A DNA stretch of 64,000 nt from ZC4RG20 sp036381515 (GCA_036381515.1 DASVCR010000034.1:99476-163475); one strand, 5' to 3'; counted from the first letter of the stretch, positions 18,769-28,289 are shown. The notes: a model not told the origin generated them from the sequence alone. Translations and numbers: made by a program.

Positions 18769-18925
18769 GCGCTTTCGGAAGCGAAGTCCGAGCGAGCCCT
18801 CGGGACGGTCTCGTCTCGGGGGCTCGTTCGTTTCGGCGCGGTTGCAGCGCGGCCGTTGCGCGGTTACCGTGCCGTGGCGCGGCCGCTCCGGCTTCGCCTG
18901 GTTGCTCGACGAGTGCTTCGCGTAT

Positions 18926-19297
18926 ATGACCGAGAGCTTCGATCTGACCGACGGCTTCAACGTGCTGCGGATCGTCTGCGGCGTCTTCTTCATTCCGCAC
19001 CTGTTCGTGAAGTTCAAGAACCAGGACTTCGTCAAAGGTTTCATGGCGAAGGTCGGCCTGAACCCGCCGTCCGCCTGGCTCTATGCGGCATTCGCGATCG
19101 AGATCGTCGCGACGATCGGCCTCGTGCTCGACGTGTTCACGGTCTTCGCCGCGCTGCTCGCGGCGGCCTTCCTGCTCGTCGCGGCGTGGGCGAGCTGGCG
19201 CTTCTCCGAAGGCAAGTGGATGTGGAACTTCGGCGGCGCGGAGTATCCGCTCTTCTGGGCGTTGTGCTGCATCGTGGTCGCCGTCGAAGCCGGGTGA
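18926..19297 (+). CDS. DoxX family membrane protein
   Basis: A 123-residue protein with four hydrophobic segments in the DoxX pattern (RIVCGVFFIPHLFVKF, WLYAAFAIEIVATIGLVL, a third Ala/Leu-rich helix and WALCCIVVAVEAG). DoxX-like proteins are small quinone- or redox-linked membrane proteins. The ATG at 18926 was chosen over an upstream in-frame start because the family begins with this region; the ribosome-binding site is weak. Confidence 0.8.
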   Translation: MTESFDLTDGFNVLRIVCGVFFIPHLFVKFKNQDFVKGFMAKVGLNPPSAWLYAAFAIEIVATIGLVLDVFTVFAALLAAAFLLVAAWASWRFSEGKWMWNFGGAEYPLFWALCCIVVAVEAG

Positions 19298-19325
19298 TCG
19301 GAGACCGAAGGCGAAGCGGGCCGTA

Positions 19326-19361
19326 TCCCGAAGTCGGGACGCCGCCGCTCGCGAGCGGGAC
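19326..19361. promoter_or_regulatory. Tandem activator sites (UAS) of the HlyD/ABC operon
   Basis: First dyad TCCCG-AAGT-CGGGA (19326-19339, followed by C); second, weaker site ends in CGGGAC at 19356-19361, exactly 21 bp after the first CGGGAC. The first dyad centre lies 117 bp before the GC of the sigma-54 promoter. The same spacing recurs at 37652 and 38593. Confidence 0.7.
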
Positions 19362-19435
19362 GGGGTACCGGCGAGCGGGGCGGGCGCGCGGAAGAAGGTC
19401 TCGTCGAATCAACAGTTTGAACCCAACGTCACCGC

Positions 19436-19450
19436 TGGCACGGTCGTTGC
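19436..19450 (+). promoter_or_regulatory. Sigma-54 promoter of the HlyD/ABC operon
   Basis: TGGCACG-GTCG-TTGC, a full match to the -24/-12 consensus with GG and GC ten bases apart. The expected start of transcription (about 19462) falls next to the ATG at 19463, so the mRNA would be leaderless or nearly so. Confidence 0.75.
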
Positions 19451-19462
19451 GTTAGGCGGGGC

Positions 19463-20716
19463 ATGGACATTCCAAGACCCGAGCGTAAGCGGAAGAAGCG
19501 CATCCGTCAGGCGCTCTTCACCGGCGTCGGCGTCGCGCTCCTCGCGGCCGTCACGGTCGGGGTGAGCCGGCTCGAGCCGGCCGCGCCGAGCGTCGACGGC
19601 GCGTCGCTGTGGTTCGGCGACGTGAAGCAGGGCGAGATGCTGCGGCAGGTGCGGGGCCCAGGCGTGCTCGCGCCGCGGGAGATTCGCTGGATCGCCGCGC
19701 AGACCGACGGCCGCGTCGAGCGCATCCTCGTGCGGCCGGGCACGACGGTCGAGCCGGATACCGTGCTCGTCGAGCTGTCGAACCCGGACCTGATGCGCCA
19801 GGCCGAGGAGGCGCGCTACGAGCTCGAGGCGGCGAAGGCCGAGTACGCGGAGATGGAGCTGCGCCTGAAGAGCCAGGAGCTCGATCAGCGCTCGCAGCTC
19901 GCCGTCGCGCAGACGGAGTACGAGAGCGCGCGGCTGCAGGCGGAGGCGAACAAGCAGCTCGTCGAGGACGGCGTCGTGTCGTCGATCGAGTACCAGCGCT
20001 CGGAGCTCCTGGCTCGCCAGCAGCAGATTCGCATGGAGATCGAGCAGGAACGGCTCGATCAATTCGCCGCGTCGATGGCCGCGCAGCTCGCCGCGCAGCA
20101 GGCGCGCCTCGACCAGGTGAAGAACGCATACGAGCGCCGCCTCGAGCAGGTCGAATCGCTGCACGTGCGCGCCGGCATCGCCGGCGTGCTCCAGGAGGTG
20201 CAGGTCGAGGAGGGCCAGCGCATCGCGCTCGGCACGAACATCGCGCGGGTCGCGCGTCCCGACGATCTTCAGGCCGAGCTGCAGATCCCGGAGACGCAGG
20301 CGCGCGACGTCCAGATCGGTCAGCTCGTGCACGTGGACACGCGAAACGGCGTCGTCGACGGGCACGTGATCCGCATCGATCCCGCGGCCCGCAACGGCAC
20401 CGTGCAGGTGGACGTCGAGCTCATGGGAAGGCTGCCGCGCGGCGCGCGGCCGCAGCTTTCCGTCGACGGCACGATCGAGATCGAGCGGCTCGAGAACGTC
20501 GTGTACACGGGCCGCCCCGTGTACGGCCAGCCGAACTCGACGATCAGCCTCTTCAAGCTCGTCGAGGACGGCCGCTACGCGATCCGCGTCCCGGTCGAGA
20601 TCGGCCGTACCTCGGTGAACCAGGTCGAGATCGTGCAGGGCCTCATGCCGGGCGACCGCGTCGTCCTTTCGGATACGAGCGCTTACGACGCGTACGACCG
20701 GATTCGTATCGATTGA
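19463..20716 (+). CDS. HlyD/MacA-like periplasmic adaptor of an ABC exporter
   Basis: A 417-residue membrane-fusion protein. Basic N-terminus, one membrane anchor (about 17-36), a lipoyl/biotinyl half-motif (GRVERILVRPGTTVEPDTVLVEL), a long coiled-coil hairpin (about 100-235), the second lipoyl half (AGIAGVLQEVQVEEGQRI) and a beta-barrel/membrane-proximal region. It would bridge an inner-membrane ABC pump to an outer-membrane channel. The ATPase gene follows after 16 bp. A sigma-54 promoter and tandem UAS lie directly upstream. Confidence 0.9.
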   Translation: MDIPRPERKRKKRIRQALFTGVGVALLAAVTVGVSRLEPAAPSVDGASLWFGDVKQGEMLRQVRGPGVLAPREIRWIAAQTDGRVERILVRPGTTVEPDTVLVELSNPDLMRQAEEARYELEAAKAEYAEMELRLKSQELDQRSQLAVAQTEYESARLQAEANKQLVEDGVVSSIEYQRSELLARQQQIRMEIEQERLDQFAASMAAQLAAQQARLDQVKNAYERRLEQVESLHVRAGIAGVLQEVQVEEGQRIALGTNIARVARPDDLQAELQIPETQARDVQIGQLVHVDTRNGVVDGHVIRIDPAARNGTVQVDVELMGRLPRGARPQLSVDGTIEIERLENVVYTGRPVYGQPNSTISLFKLVEDGRYAIRVPVEIGRTSVNQVEIVQGLMPGDRVVLSDTSAYDAYDRIRID

Positions 20717-20732
20717 AACGAGGAGCAGTCCG

Positions 20733-21569
20733 TTGGAGCGCCAGGAAAGTTTCGAGCAGAGCGCCGCAGTCGCACGAGCGGCAGAGCAGGGGGCACGGCA
20801 GGCGATCGCGGAAGCGTCGCAGCCGCTGATCAAGCTCGAGGACCTGTCGAAGGTCTTCTATGCGGACGAGATCGAGACGCACGCGCTGTCCGGCGTGCAC
20901 TTCGACATCCAGGAAGGCGACTACGTGTCGATCGAGGGGCCTTCGGGATGCGGCAAGTCGACGCTCTTGTCGATCCTCGGGCTTCTCGATACGCCGAGCA
21001 GCGGCCGGTACTGGCTGAACGGCACGCCGGTCGAGGAGCTCGACCACTCGCAGCGGGCGAAGATCAGGAATCGCGAGATCGGCTTCATCTTCCAGGCGTT
21101 CAACCTGATCGGCGACCTCACCGTGTTCGAGAACGTCGAGCTGCCGTTGACGTACCGTACCGGTCTCAACAAGCAGGAGCGCAAGAAGCGCGTGCTCGAG
21201 GCGCTCGAGCGCGTGCGCATGGCGCATCGCCTGCGGCATTATCCGTCGCAGCTCTCCGGAGGCCAGCAGCAGCGCGTCGCGGTCGCGCGCGCGCTGGTCG
21301 GGAAGCCGTCGATCCTGCTCGCCGACGAGCCGACCGGTAACCTCGACTCGAAGAACGGCCAGGCGGTGATGGCGCTCCTGTCGGAGCTGCACGCCGACGG
21401 CGCGACGATCTGCATGGTCACGCACGATCCCCGCTACGCCGACTACGCGGACCGCAAGATCCACATGTTCGACGGGCGCATCGTCGACGAGGAGACGCTG
21501 CACCGCCTGCGCGAGGAGGAAGACCGGCAGATCGCCGAGCAGGCGCGTAGCGGTCGGCGGCACTCGTGA
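20733..21569 (+). CDS. MacB-type ABC transporter ATP-binding protein
   Basis: A 278-residue ATPase with Walker A GPSGCGKST (69-77), Q-loop FIFQAFNLIG, signature LSGGQQQRVAVARAL, Walker B ILLADEPTGNLDS and H-loop MVTHDP. It belongs to the LolD/MacB group that powers FtsX-type permeases. Translation starts at TTG 20733, eight bases after GAGGAG. Its stop overlaps the GTG start of the permease by GTGA, but that permease is broken, so the ATPase probably has no intact local partner. Confidence 0.9.
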   Translation: MERQESFEQSAAVARAAEQGARQAIAEASQPLIKLEDLSKVFYADEIETHALSGVHFDIQEGDYVSIEGPSGCGKSTLLSILGLLDTPSSGRYWLNGTPVEELDHSQRAKIRNREIGFIFQAFNLIGDLTVFENVELPLTYRTGLNKQERKKRVLEALERVRMAHRLRHYPSQLSGGQQQRVAVARALVGKPSILLADEPTGNLDSKNGQAVMALLSELHADGATICMVTHDPRYADYADRKIHMFDGRIVDEETLHRLREEEDRQIAEQARSGRRHS

Positions 21570-22448
21570 TCCGCCGCCTCGCGGCTGCCGTCGGCGGCGA
21601 CGTCGCGCACGCGTGGCGGGCGTGGGCGAAGCGCCCGGTGCTCGCCGTCGTCATCGTGGCGACGTTGGCGCTCTCGGTGCTCGGGCTCGAGCCCGCGCTC
21701 GGACGGCTGCCGAGCGGCTATTCGGCCGAGCAGTCGGCCGCGCTCTACGAGCGCGTCGACGATGCGCTCGCGAGCCTTCCGGGCGTCGTCTCGTCCGCGT
21801 CCGCGCTCGTTCCGCTGCTGACCGGTAATGCGCTTCAGACCGTCGTTCGCTTCGTGGGTCGGGATGCGCCGGCGCAAAGCCGGGAGGGCGGTCGGGACGC
21901 GCCGATCTCGCTTCCGTCGTCCGCGAACTTCGTCAGTCCGGGATTGTTGTCGGCGCTCGGGATGGAGCTGCTCGCGGGACGCGACTTCGTGCGCGAGGAC
22001 GACGCGAGAGTCGCGATCGTCAGATGAGGAGCAGGTCGAGCGGAATCTCGCCGTCGAGCGGTTCGTCGCGGGCACCGCGGCGATATCGGCCGTGTTTGCC
22101 TCCGTGCTCGCCGGGCTCGGCCTCTACGGCGTACTCGCGTACGGCGTCGCGCAGCGGGCGCGGGAGATCGGTCTGCGCTTCGCGCTCGGTGCGCCGGCCG
22201 AGCGCATTCGCGCGATGGTGCTTCGTCAGGTCGGATGGACCTTGCTGATCGGCGCAGCGCTCGGCGTTGCGGCCGCCGTCGCGCTCGGCCGCAGCATTCG
22301 CGGTCTCCTGTTCGGCGTCGCACCGGTCGACGTGAGCGCGCTCGTCGTCGCGACCGGCGCGCTCGTCGTCGTCGCGCTCGCGGCCGCGTATCTTCCGCTC
22401 CGGCGCGCGCTCGCGGTCGAGCCTTCCGTCGTGCTGCGTGACGAGTAG
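21566..22448 (+). pseudogene. Remnant of a MacB/ADOP FtsX-type ABC permease
   Basis: Two pieces of one permease are visible. The first frame (21566-22027, 153 residues) has the N-terminal membrane anchor (RPVLAVVIVATLALSV) joined directly to sequence typical of a later periplasmic domain (RVDDALASLPGVVSSAS) and stops at ARVAIVR. The second frame (about 22029-22448) resumes at EEQVERNLAVERFV and contains the last three FtsX helices with GLYGVLAYGVAQRAREIGLRFALGA. Intact relatives are about 400 or 800 residues. At least two internal deletions and a frame change have occurred. Translational coupling (GTGA) to the ATPase is kept. Confidence 0.85.
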
Positions 22449-22590
22449 CGCGGGCTTCGCGCTCTAAATTCGTTTCCTGAAGGCCGGCGTACGCCGTCGT
22501 CGGCGTCGCCGGTCCGCGCTTCGAGATGCCCGAGCGCGCCAGCTCGCAATGTGCTGCGCAATCAGCTGCGACGATCGGTGCCGGTCGCGC

Positions 22591-23022
22591 CTATTCCTCG
22601 CTGTCGCCTTCCCCGCTGCCGGGCGGCGCGCCTGCACCCGTCGAGCCGACGAACAGCCTTCGGCCGTCGGGGAACGTGATGTTCTGGCCACTCGCGCGAT
22701 TCGAGCCGTCGCGGGCGAGGTAGCCCTCGACGACGATCTGCGTCCCGGGCGGCAGCGAATCCTTGGTCCAGCCGCGGCGCAGGAGGGCGTTCGGCGCGCC
22801 GCCCTCGATCCGCCAGTGCTCGATTTCGCCCGCCTCGTTCACGACGTCGAGGTTGATCCACGCGTGCGGGTTGATCCACTCCCACTTCGTGACCGTGCCC
22901 TCGAGGCGGATGGGCTTCGTGTTGTCGAACTCGGCGGAGAACGCATGATGAGCGCTCGCCGTTGAAGACAGTGCTGCGGCGCTCGCGGCGGCCGCAACGA
23001 ATCCGATCAGCCTGGCTCGCAT
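22591..23022 (-). CDS. DUF6152 secreted protein
   Basis: A 143-residue exported protein: signal peptide ending STASA, then HHAFSAEFDNTKPIRLEGTV and WEWINPHAWINLDV, the signature of DUF6152, a small beta-rich periplasmic family. The C-terminus is a flexible Gly/Pro/Glu tail. GGGAGA precedes the ATG at 23022. It starts 13 bp after the stop of the partner gene at 23036. The pair recurs at 55674/56126 and as a fusion at 59053. Function unknown. Confidence 0.85.
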   Translation of the reverse strand: MRARLIGFVAAAASAAALSSTASAHHAFSAEFDNTKPIRLEGTVTKWEWINPHAWINLDVVNEAGEIEHWRIEGGAPNALLRRGWTKDSLPPGTQIVVEGYLARDGSNRASGQNITFPDGRRLFVGSTGAGAPPGSGEGDSEE

Positions 23023-23035
23023 CGTCAGTCTCCCG

Positions 23036-23842
23036 TCACTCTTCCCGTACCTTCTTGAGGTGCCCGTAGAGCAGCTCTTCGGCGAACTCGACGCACTTGA
23101 ACTCGAGGATCTGCGCATGCTCGTCGAGTCGGCGGTAAAGCGGCATCCTGATGGTCCACGGCCGCGAGAACGTGTGCGGGTCCTCGATCGTCGCCTCGTA
23201 CGCGATGTGGTTCGGGCCGGCCGGCGTGTAGCGCTCGGTGACCCGGAGCTGGTTGCTGTGATGGTTCCCGGCGCGGTCGAACCACGTGAGGCCGTTGAAG
23301 CCCGTCACCTCGATGACGAGCGTGTCGCCTTCCCAGTGGCCGTTCGACCAGCCCATGTAGCTCTCGATCGGCGACGGGACGTGCTCGCCCATGTGCACGA
23401 CGCGGTTCGCGCTCGCGAACTCGTAGGCAAACAGGATGTCGCCGACGCCCTGCACGATGCGAAACGGATAGGGCATGTAGGTGGCGCGCGGAATGCCCGG
23501 CTGGTAGCACTTCGCTTCCGGATCGCTCGCGGGCCAGCCCGCTCTGTTCCGCTCGCGCTGCGCGAGCGCGTCGGGCAGGTACGGAATCTTGCCGCCGACG
23601 ACGACGCTGCGGCCGGCGGGGATGGCGCCGATCGCGCCTAGTTGCCAGAGCTCGGGCAGCGCCTCCGCGGAGTGGCCCTCGAGGTTCCAGTGCGCCGTGC
23701 CGATCGCCTGCCAGACGCCGTTGAGATTCGGCCGGCCCCCGATCCGCTCGGGCTGTGTCTGCGCGGCGGCGGACGACGCGAGGCCCATCGACACGAGGAC
23801 AGCCATGACGGCCTGTAGCAGGCGAATCGATCGGCGACCCAT
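23036..23842 (-). CDS. Secreted protein of the DUF6152 partner family
   Basis: A 268-residue exported protein (signal peptide to AAAQ, residue 28) beginning RPNLNGVWQAIGTAHWN. Key family features: KCYQPGIPRATYMPYPFRIVQ, GHWEGDTLVIEVTGFNG and the ending ILEFKCVEF. I recognise the family as a common secreted neighbour of DUF6152 but know no function. GGGGGAT precedes the ATG. First gene of a two-gene operon with the DUF6152 gene, divergent from the related gene at 23929. Confidence 0.8.
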   Translation of the reverse strand: MGRRSIRLLQAVMAVLVSMGLASSAAAQTQPERIGGRPNLNGVWQAIGTAHWNLEGHSAEALPELWQLGAIGAIPAGRSVVVGGKIPYLPDALAQRERNRAGWPASDPEAKCYQPGIPRATYMPYPFRIVQGVGDILFAYEFASANRVVHMGEHVPSPIESYMGWSNGHWEGDTLVIEVTGFNGLTWFDRAGNHHSNQLRVTERYTPAGPNHIAYEATIEDPHTFSRPWTIRMPLYRRLDEHAQILEFKCVEFAEELLYGHLKKVREE

Positions 23843-23868
23843 TTGAATCCCCCGCAGCCGATGTCGTC

Positions 23869-23909
23869 TTGTATGCGATCATAACTTAGGGCATATACTT
23901 TTGGCATAC
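23869..23909. promoter_or_regulatory. Divergent promoter region with repeated GTATGC/GCATAC elements
   Basis: In the 86-bp gap between two divergent secreted-protein genes lie GTATGC (23871-23876), GCATAT (23891-23896) and GCATAC (23904-23909), so two inverted copies and one variant. A plus-strand -10 TATACT sits at 23894-23899 inside the set. The region is AT-rich for this genome. Shared control of both genes is inferred. Confidence 0.45.
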
Positions 23910-23928
23910 GACCGCGGGAGGGATCAGA

Positions 23929-24909
23929 ATGAGTCGTCCGGCCCCCGTCATTCGCTCGGCAGTGCTCGCTCTCGCGGCGGTCGCGGCACCGATCATGATC
24001 GCGGCCGCGCAGTCTTCGGCAGATTCGGGATGGACGCTGAAGCGGACGCCGTGGGGGCATCCCGATCTCACCGGCACGTTCTCGAGCGACGACATGCGGG
24101 GCGTGCCGCTGCAGCGGCCCGAAGAGTTCGGCACCCGGGCCTACCTTACGGACGAGGAGTTCGCCGAGCGGGAAGCGCGCAACAACGCTGAGGTCGCGCG
24201 GCTCGCGGCCGGGGGGACGGCGTTTCTGTCGGAGCGGGGCGTCCGCACGTTCCGGCAAACTTCGCTGATCGTCGATCCGCCGAACGGCCGAATGCCGCCG
24301 CTGACGCCCGAGGGCGAGGCGATTCGCGCGGCGCAGCGTCCTCGGGGCGACGATGCGCCGCCGCCCGAATCCTGGCTCGACCTTACGCTCTACGACCGCT
24401 GCATCACGCGCGGCGTCGTCGGCAGCGTGCTGCCCGTGATCTACGGGAACGGGCTCGAGATCTATCAGACGCCCGATGCGGTCGTCATCCGTTACGAGAT
24501 GATCCACGAGACGCGCATCATCCACCTCGACGGCCGGCCGCACGTCGACAAAGAGGTGCAGAGCTACATGGGTGATCCGATCGGCTACTGGGATGGAGAC
24601 ACGCTCGTCGTCGAGACGACGAATTTCGTCGGCAAGACCGGCATCGGTTTGAATGGGAACGGCGTTCCGACGACGCCCGAGATCAGGCTGACGGAGCGGT
24701 TCACGCGAGTCGCGGAGGATCAAATCGACTACGAGGTGACGGTGGACGATCCCGGCCTGTACACGGCGCCGTTCACGATCGCGATGCCGCTCACGACTCA
24801 ACCCGATTACCGCGTGCTTCCGTACGAGTGTCACGAAGGGAATCACGCGCTCGCGAACATTCTGAGCGCAGCGCGGGCCGAGGAAGCTGCAGCCGCGGCG
24901 GAGGAATAG
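23929..24909 (+). CDS. Secreted protein, related to the DUF6152 partner family
   Basis: A 326-residue exported protein with signal peptide (to about residue 27). Shared with its relatives are HPDLTGTFSSDD near the N-terminus, a DRCITRGVVGSVLPVIYGN block in place of the KCxPxGxPR block, and GYWDGDTLVVETTNFVG. It ends in an Ala/Glu-rich tail. A TonB-dependent receptor gene follows on the same strand after 164 bp; such proteins often accompany TonB receptors, which suggests a role around uptake of organic compounds. Function not known. Confidence 0.8.
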   Translation: MSRPAPVIRSAVLALAAVAAPIMIAAAQSSADSGWTLKRTPWGHPDLTGTFSSDDMRGVPLQRPEEFGTRAYLTDEEFAEREARNNAEVARLAAGGTAFLSERGVRTFRQTSLIVDPPNGRMPPLTPEGEAIRAAQRPRGDDAPPPESWLDLTLYDRCITRGVVGSVLPVIYGNGLEIYQTPDAVVIRYEMIHETRIIHLDGRPHVDKEVQSYMGDPIGYWDGDTLVVETTNFVGKTGIGLNGNGVPTTPEIRLTERFTRVAEDQIDYEVTVDDPGLYTAPFTIAMPLTTQPDYRVLPYECHEGNHALANILSAARAEEAAAAAEE

Positions 24910-25073
24910 ATCCGGCCAGAAAGGGGGGAACAACAGGCTCGTGGTCGTCGGCGCGGAAGCGTGTCCGCGCACCCGTCCGCGCCTGCACGCGCACTTCAGG
25001 GACGAAGCAACAAGGCCGTCTCCAGACGTCAATCCACAACGCTTCGAGTCCGCATCGCCGAGGAGGATTTTTT

Positions 25074-28000
25074 ATGAAACGCGCGCGTGTGGCCATTGCT
25101 GCGGCGGAACTGTCGTTCGCGCCGCTGTCGCTTGCGATCATCGGCCTGTGCATGCCCGAACGGGCGACGGCGCAGGACGCCGCTCCGCAGGAGGAGGTCA
25201 TCGTCACCGGGTCGCGCATCGTCCGGCGCGATTTCGAGGCCAACAGCCCGATCCTGACCGTCGACGAGACGGCGTTCGACGACACGATGTCGATCGGCAT
25301 CGAGACGGTGATGAACCAGCTGCCGCAGTTCGTGCCCGCGGTCACGCCGTTCGTCACGACGGACGTGCAGGCGAGCGCGACGAACACGCCGGGTGCGAGC
25401 ACGTTGAGCCTGCGCGGGCTCGGCGCGAACCGCAATCTGGTGCTGATCGACGGCCGGCGCGGCATGCCGGTCAACGCGCTCGGCGCCGTCAGCATCAACT
25501 CGATCCCGTCCGCCGCGATCGCGCGCGTCGAGACGATCACCGGCGGCGCGTCCTCGGTGTACGGCGCGGACGCGATGGCCGGCGTCGTGAACTTCATCCT
25601 GAAGAAGGACTACGAGGGCGTCGATTTCGACGTACGCTACGGGCAGTCGCTCGAAGGCGACGGCGAGGAGCTGCGCGTCGCGGGCGTGTACGGTGCGAAC
25701 TTCGACGGGGACCGCGGCAACATCCTGATGGGCGTCGAATACTCGTCGCGCGGCCGCGTGCGCTCGCGCGACCGGGACTGGCAGCGCTCGATCTGGCAGG
25801 ATCCGTCGGTCGGCGCGTCGTTCTTCGCGCCGACGGTGCCCGCGTACATCGTCGAGCCCGGCAACGCGCCCGATCAGGACGTCGCGAACGCGATCTTCGA
25901 CGACTGCAGGACCGGCAACATCAGCGTCGCGCCCGGGCAGCAGTTCCTGATGAATCTCGAGCCGGCGGATCCGGCTCGTCTAGGGACGATCTGGAAGTTC
26001 TCGGCGGACGGCTCCTGCCGCTACAACGGACCGTTCGAGTCCGACGTGATGCTGCGCAAATACCGCGTCGACAACGAGCAGCCTCGGCCGCCGAACTCGC
26101 CGCACGGCCAGCTCGTCGAGATCGACACGACCGGCATGCTGCAGATTCCGCTCGACCGCTTCGCGCTCTTCGGCAGCGGACGGGTCGCGATCACGGACAA
26201 CGTCGCCGCGATCCTGCAGGTGAATTTCAGCGAGGACGAGACGGATACGCAGCTCGGCGACAACTATCTCGGCGCGTTCTGGGGCGCATACGTGCCGCAC
26301 GGCGACGAGATCTACGCGCCTTCGGTCGATGCCGACGGCAATACGCTGCCGGCGTATCTTCCCGGCGGCCTCTACGGGCTCGACTGCGCGCCCGTCGGCG
26401 GCTGCACGAACTCCGAGGTGTGGCCGACGCCGCCCGAGCTCACGCAGCTCCTCGACAGCCGGCCGAATCCGAATGCGCCGTGGTCGATGTCGAGCTTCAC
26501 GACCTACGCCGGTAAGCGCACGACGCTGAACGACGTCCAGACCTATCAGTTCCTCGCTGGGTTCGAAGGCGAGCTGCCGAACCGGGACTGGACGTGGGAA
26601 GCGTACGTGTCGCACGGCTCGACCGACGTCTCGACGATCTTCGGCGGCGTCATCGCGATCGAGAGATTCCGATACCTCGTCAACCTGCCGAACTACGGGC
26701 GCGGCGCATTCTTCCAGGGCAACACGTTCAGCGCCGCGCGCATCGCCGGCGGCACGCTGCGCTGCGAAACCGGGCTCCCGATCGCCGAGAGCTTCACGCC
26801 GTCGCAGGACTGCGTCGACGCGATCGTCGCCGACCTGCAGAGCACGGCCGAGATGGAGCAGACGATCGCCGAGTACAACCTGCAGGGCAGGCTCGCCGAT
26901 CTGCCGGCCGGCGAGGCGCGCTTCGCGGCCGGCGTCTCGTATCGCGAGAACTCGTACTTCTTCAACGCCGATCCGCTCGCGAGCCAGACGTCGTTCCTCG
27001 ACGGCGCGGTCGGGATCTTCCCTGGCGGCAACTCGCGGGGCGAGACGTCGGTGCGCGATATCTACGGGGAGCTGCTGCTGCCCGCCGTATCCGAGAAACG
27101 CTTCGTCGACGAGCTCACGTTCGAGCTCGGCTACCGCTATTCGGACAACGATCCGAGCGACTCCGTCGAAACCTACAAGGTCCTGTTCGACTGGCGCGTG
27201 AACGATCGGCTCAGGCTTCGCGGCGGGCGCAACGTCGCGAACCGCGCGCCGAACATCGGTGAGCTGTTCGAGACGCGGACGCAGGTGGTCGGCGCCGGCG
27301 GCAGCGTGCTCGGCGACCCGTGCAATCCGGGCAACATCGCGGGCGGGAGCCTGAGCGCGAATCCGGCGCTGAACCCGAACGCCGCGCAGGTGCGGGCGAT
27401 GTGCGAGGCGCAGATGGGCCCGACCGGCGCGGCCGCGTACTATGCGCCCGGCAACGTCCCCGGAGCGAGCACGCTCGGCAACCGCACCGGCAACCCGGAC
27501 CTGCACTCCGAGACGGGCGAGACGATCACGCTCGGCGCCGTGTTCCAGCTCGGCGAGCGCACGTCGCTGTCGATCGACGCGTACGAGATCCGGATCACCG
27601 ATTACATCTCGGCGCAGCTCGGCGAGGCCGTATTCCGCGAATGCTACGACCCCGCGCTGAACCCCACGTACGATCCGTTCACGGCCGCGTGCCAGCAGAT
27701 CCTGCGTGATCCGGTGAACGGGCAGATCGCGGCGGTCGACGTCACGTACTCGAACAACCCGTCCGTCGAGACGAGCGGCGTCGATCTGCAGCTCGACTGG
27801 AGGACCGATATCGGGCCCGGCATGTTCTCGCTGAGCTTCCTGGCGACCTATCTAGACAGCATGAAGACGAAGCTCAACCCGACCGCGGACTGGACCGAGT
27901 GGAAAGGGACGTTCGGGCCGGCGGGCCTCTCCGGCGTCAACGCGGGTTCGTTCGACTACCGCACGTTCACGACGGCCAGCTACCTGCAGGGCAACTGGAA

Positions 28001-28283
28001 CGTATCGCTGCGGTGGCGGCATCTGCCGAGCATCGAGCCGTCCGCGATCGTGTCGAACCCGAACACGTCGATCATCGCGACGCCGTCGTACGACGTGTTC
28101 GATCTGTCCGCCGGATTCATCCTTCGGGACGACTGGCGGCTGCGCTTCGGCGTAGACAACCTGTTCGACAAGGACCCGGTATTCACGAACGCGACGCGCT
28201 TCACTCGCGGCACGGCGACGAACGGCGGGTTCTACGACGTTCTCGGGCGGCGCGCGTACGTCGGGATCGAGCTGAGCTTCTAA
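25074..28283 (+). CDS. TonB-dependent outer-membrane receptor
   Basis: A 1069-residue receptor. Signal peptide to about residue 34; TonB-box-like EEVIVTGSRI follows at once; plug domain with TLSLRGLGANRNLVLIDGRR and VETITGGASSVYGADAMAGVVNFIL; then a long barrel ending in VGIELSF, the terminal aromatic signal for outer-membrane insertion. AGGAGG lies seven bases before the ATG. The large size and plug wording fit the Sphingomonas/Caulobacter-type receptors for carbohydrates or other organics rather than classic siderophore receptors; the substrate is not determined. Confidence 0.92.
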   Translation: MKRARVAIAAAELSFAPLSLAIIGLCMPERATAQDAAPQEEVIVTGSRIVRRDFEANSPILTVDETAFDDTMSIGIETVMNQLPQFVPAVTPFVTTDVQASATNTPGASTLSLRGLGANRNLVLIDGRRGMPVNALGAVSINSIPSAAIARVETITGGASSVYGADAMAGVVNFILKKDYEGVDFDVRYGQSLEGDGEELRVAGVYGANFDGDRGNILMGVEYSSRGRVRSRDRDWQRSIWQDPSVGASFFAPTVPAYIVEPGNAPDQDVANAIFDDCRTGNISVAPGQQFLMNLEPADPARLGTIWKFSADGSCRYNGPFESDVMLRKYRVDNEQPRPPNSPHGQLVEIDTTGMLQIPLDRFALFGSGRVAITDNVAAILQVNFSEDETDTQLGDNYLGAFWGAYVPHGDEIYAPSVDADGNTLPAYLPGGLYGLDCAPVGGCTNSEVWPTPPELTQLLDSRPNPNAPWSMSSFTTYAGKRTTLNDVQTYQFLAGFEGELPNRDWTWEAYVSHGSTDVSTIFGGVIAIERFRYLVNLPNYGRGAFFQGNTFSAARIAGGTLRCETGLPIAESFTPSQDCVDAIVADLQSTAEMEQTIAEYNLQGRLADLPAGEARFAAGVSYRENSYFFNADPLASQTSFLDGAVGIFPGGNSRGETSVRDIYGELLLPAVSEKRFVDELTFELGYRYSDNDPSDSVETYKVLFDWRVNDRLRLRGGRNVANRAPNIGELFETRTQVVGAGGSVLGDPCNPGNIAGGSLSANPALNPNAAQVRAMCEAQMGPTGAAAYYAPGNVPGASTLGNRTGNPDLHSETGETITLGAVFQLGERTSLSIDAYEIRITDYISAQLGEAVFRECYDPALNPTYDPFTAACQQILRDPVNGQIAAVDVTYSNNPSVETSGVDLQLDWRTDIGPGMFSLSFLATYLDSMKTKLNPTADWTEWKGTFGPAGLSGVNAGSFDYRTFTTASYLQGNWNVSLRWRHLPSIEPSAIVSNPNTSIIATPSYDVFDLSAGFILRDDWRLRFGVDNLFDKDPVFTNATRFTRGTATNGGFYDVLGRRAYVGIELSF

Positions 28284-28289
28284 CGACGG

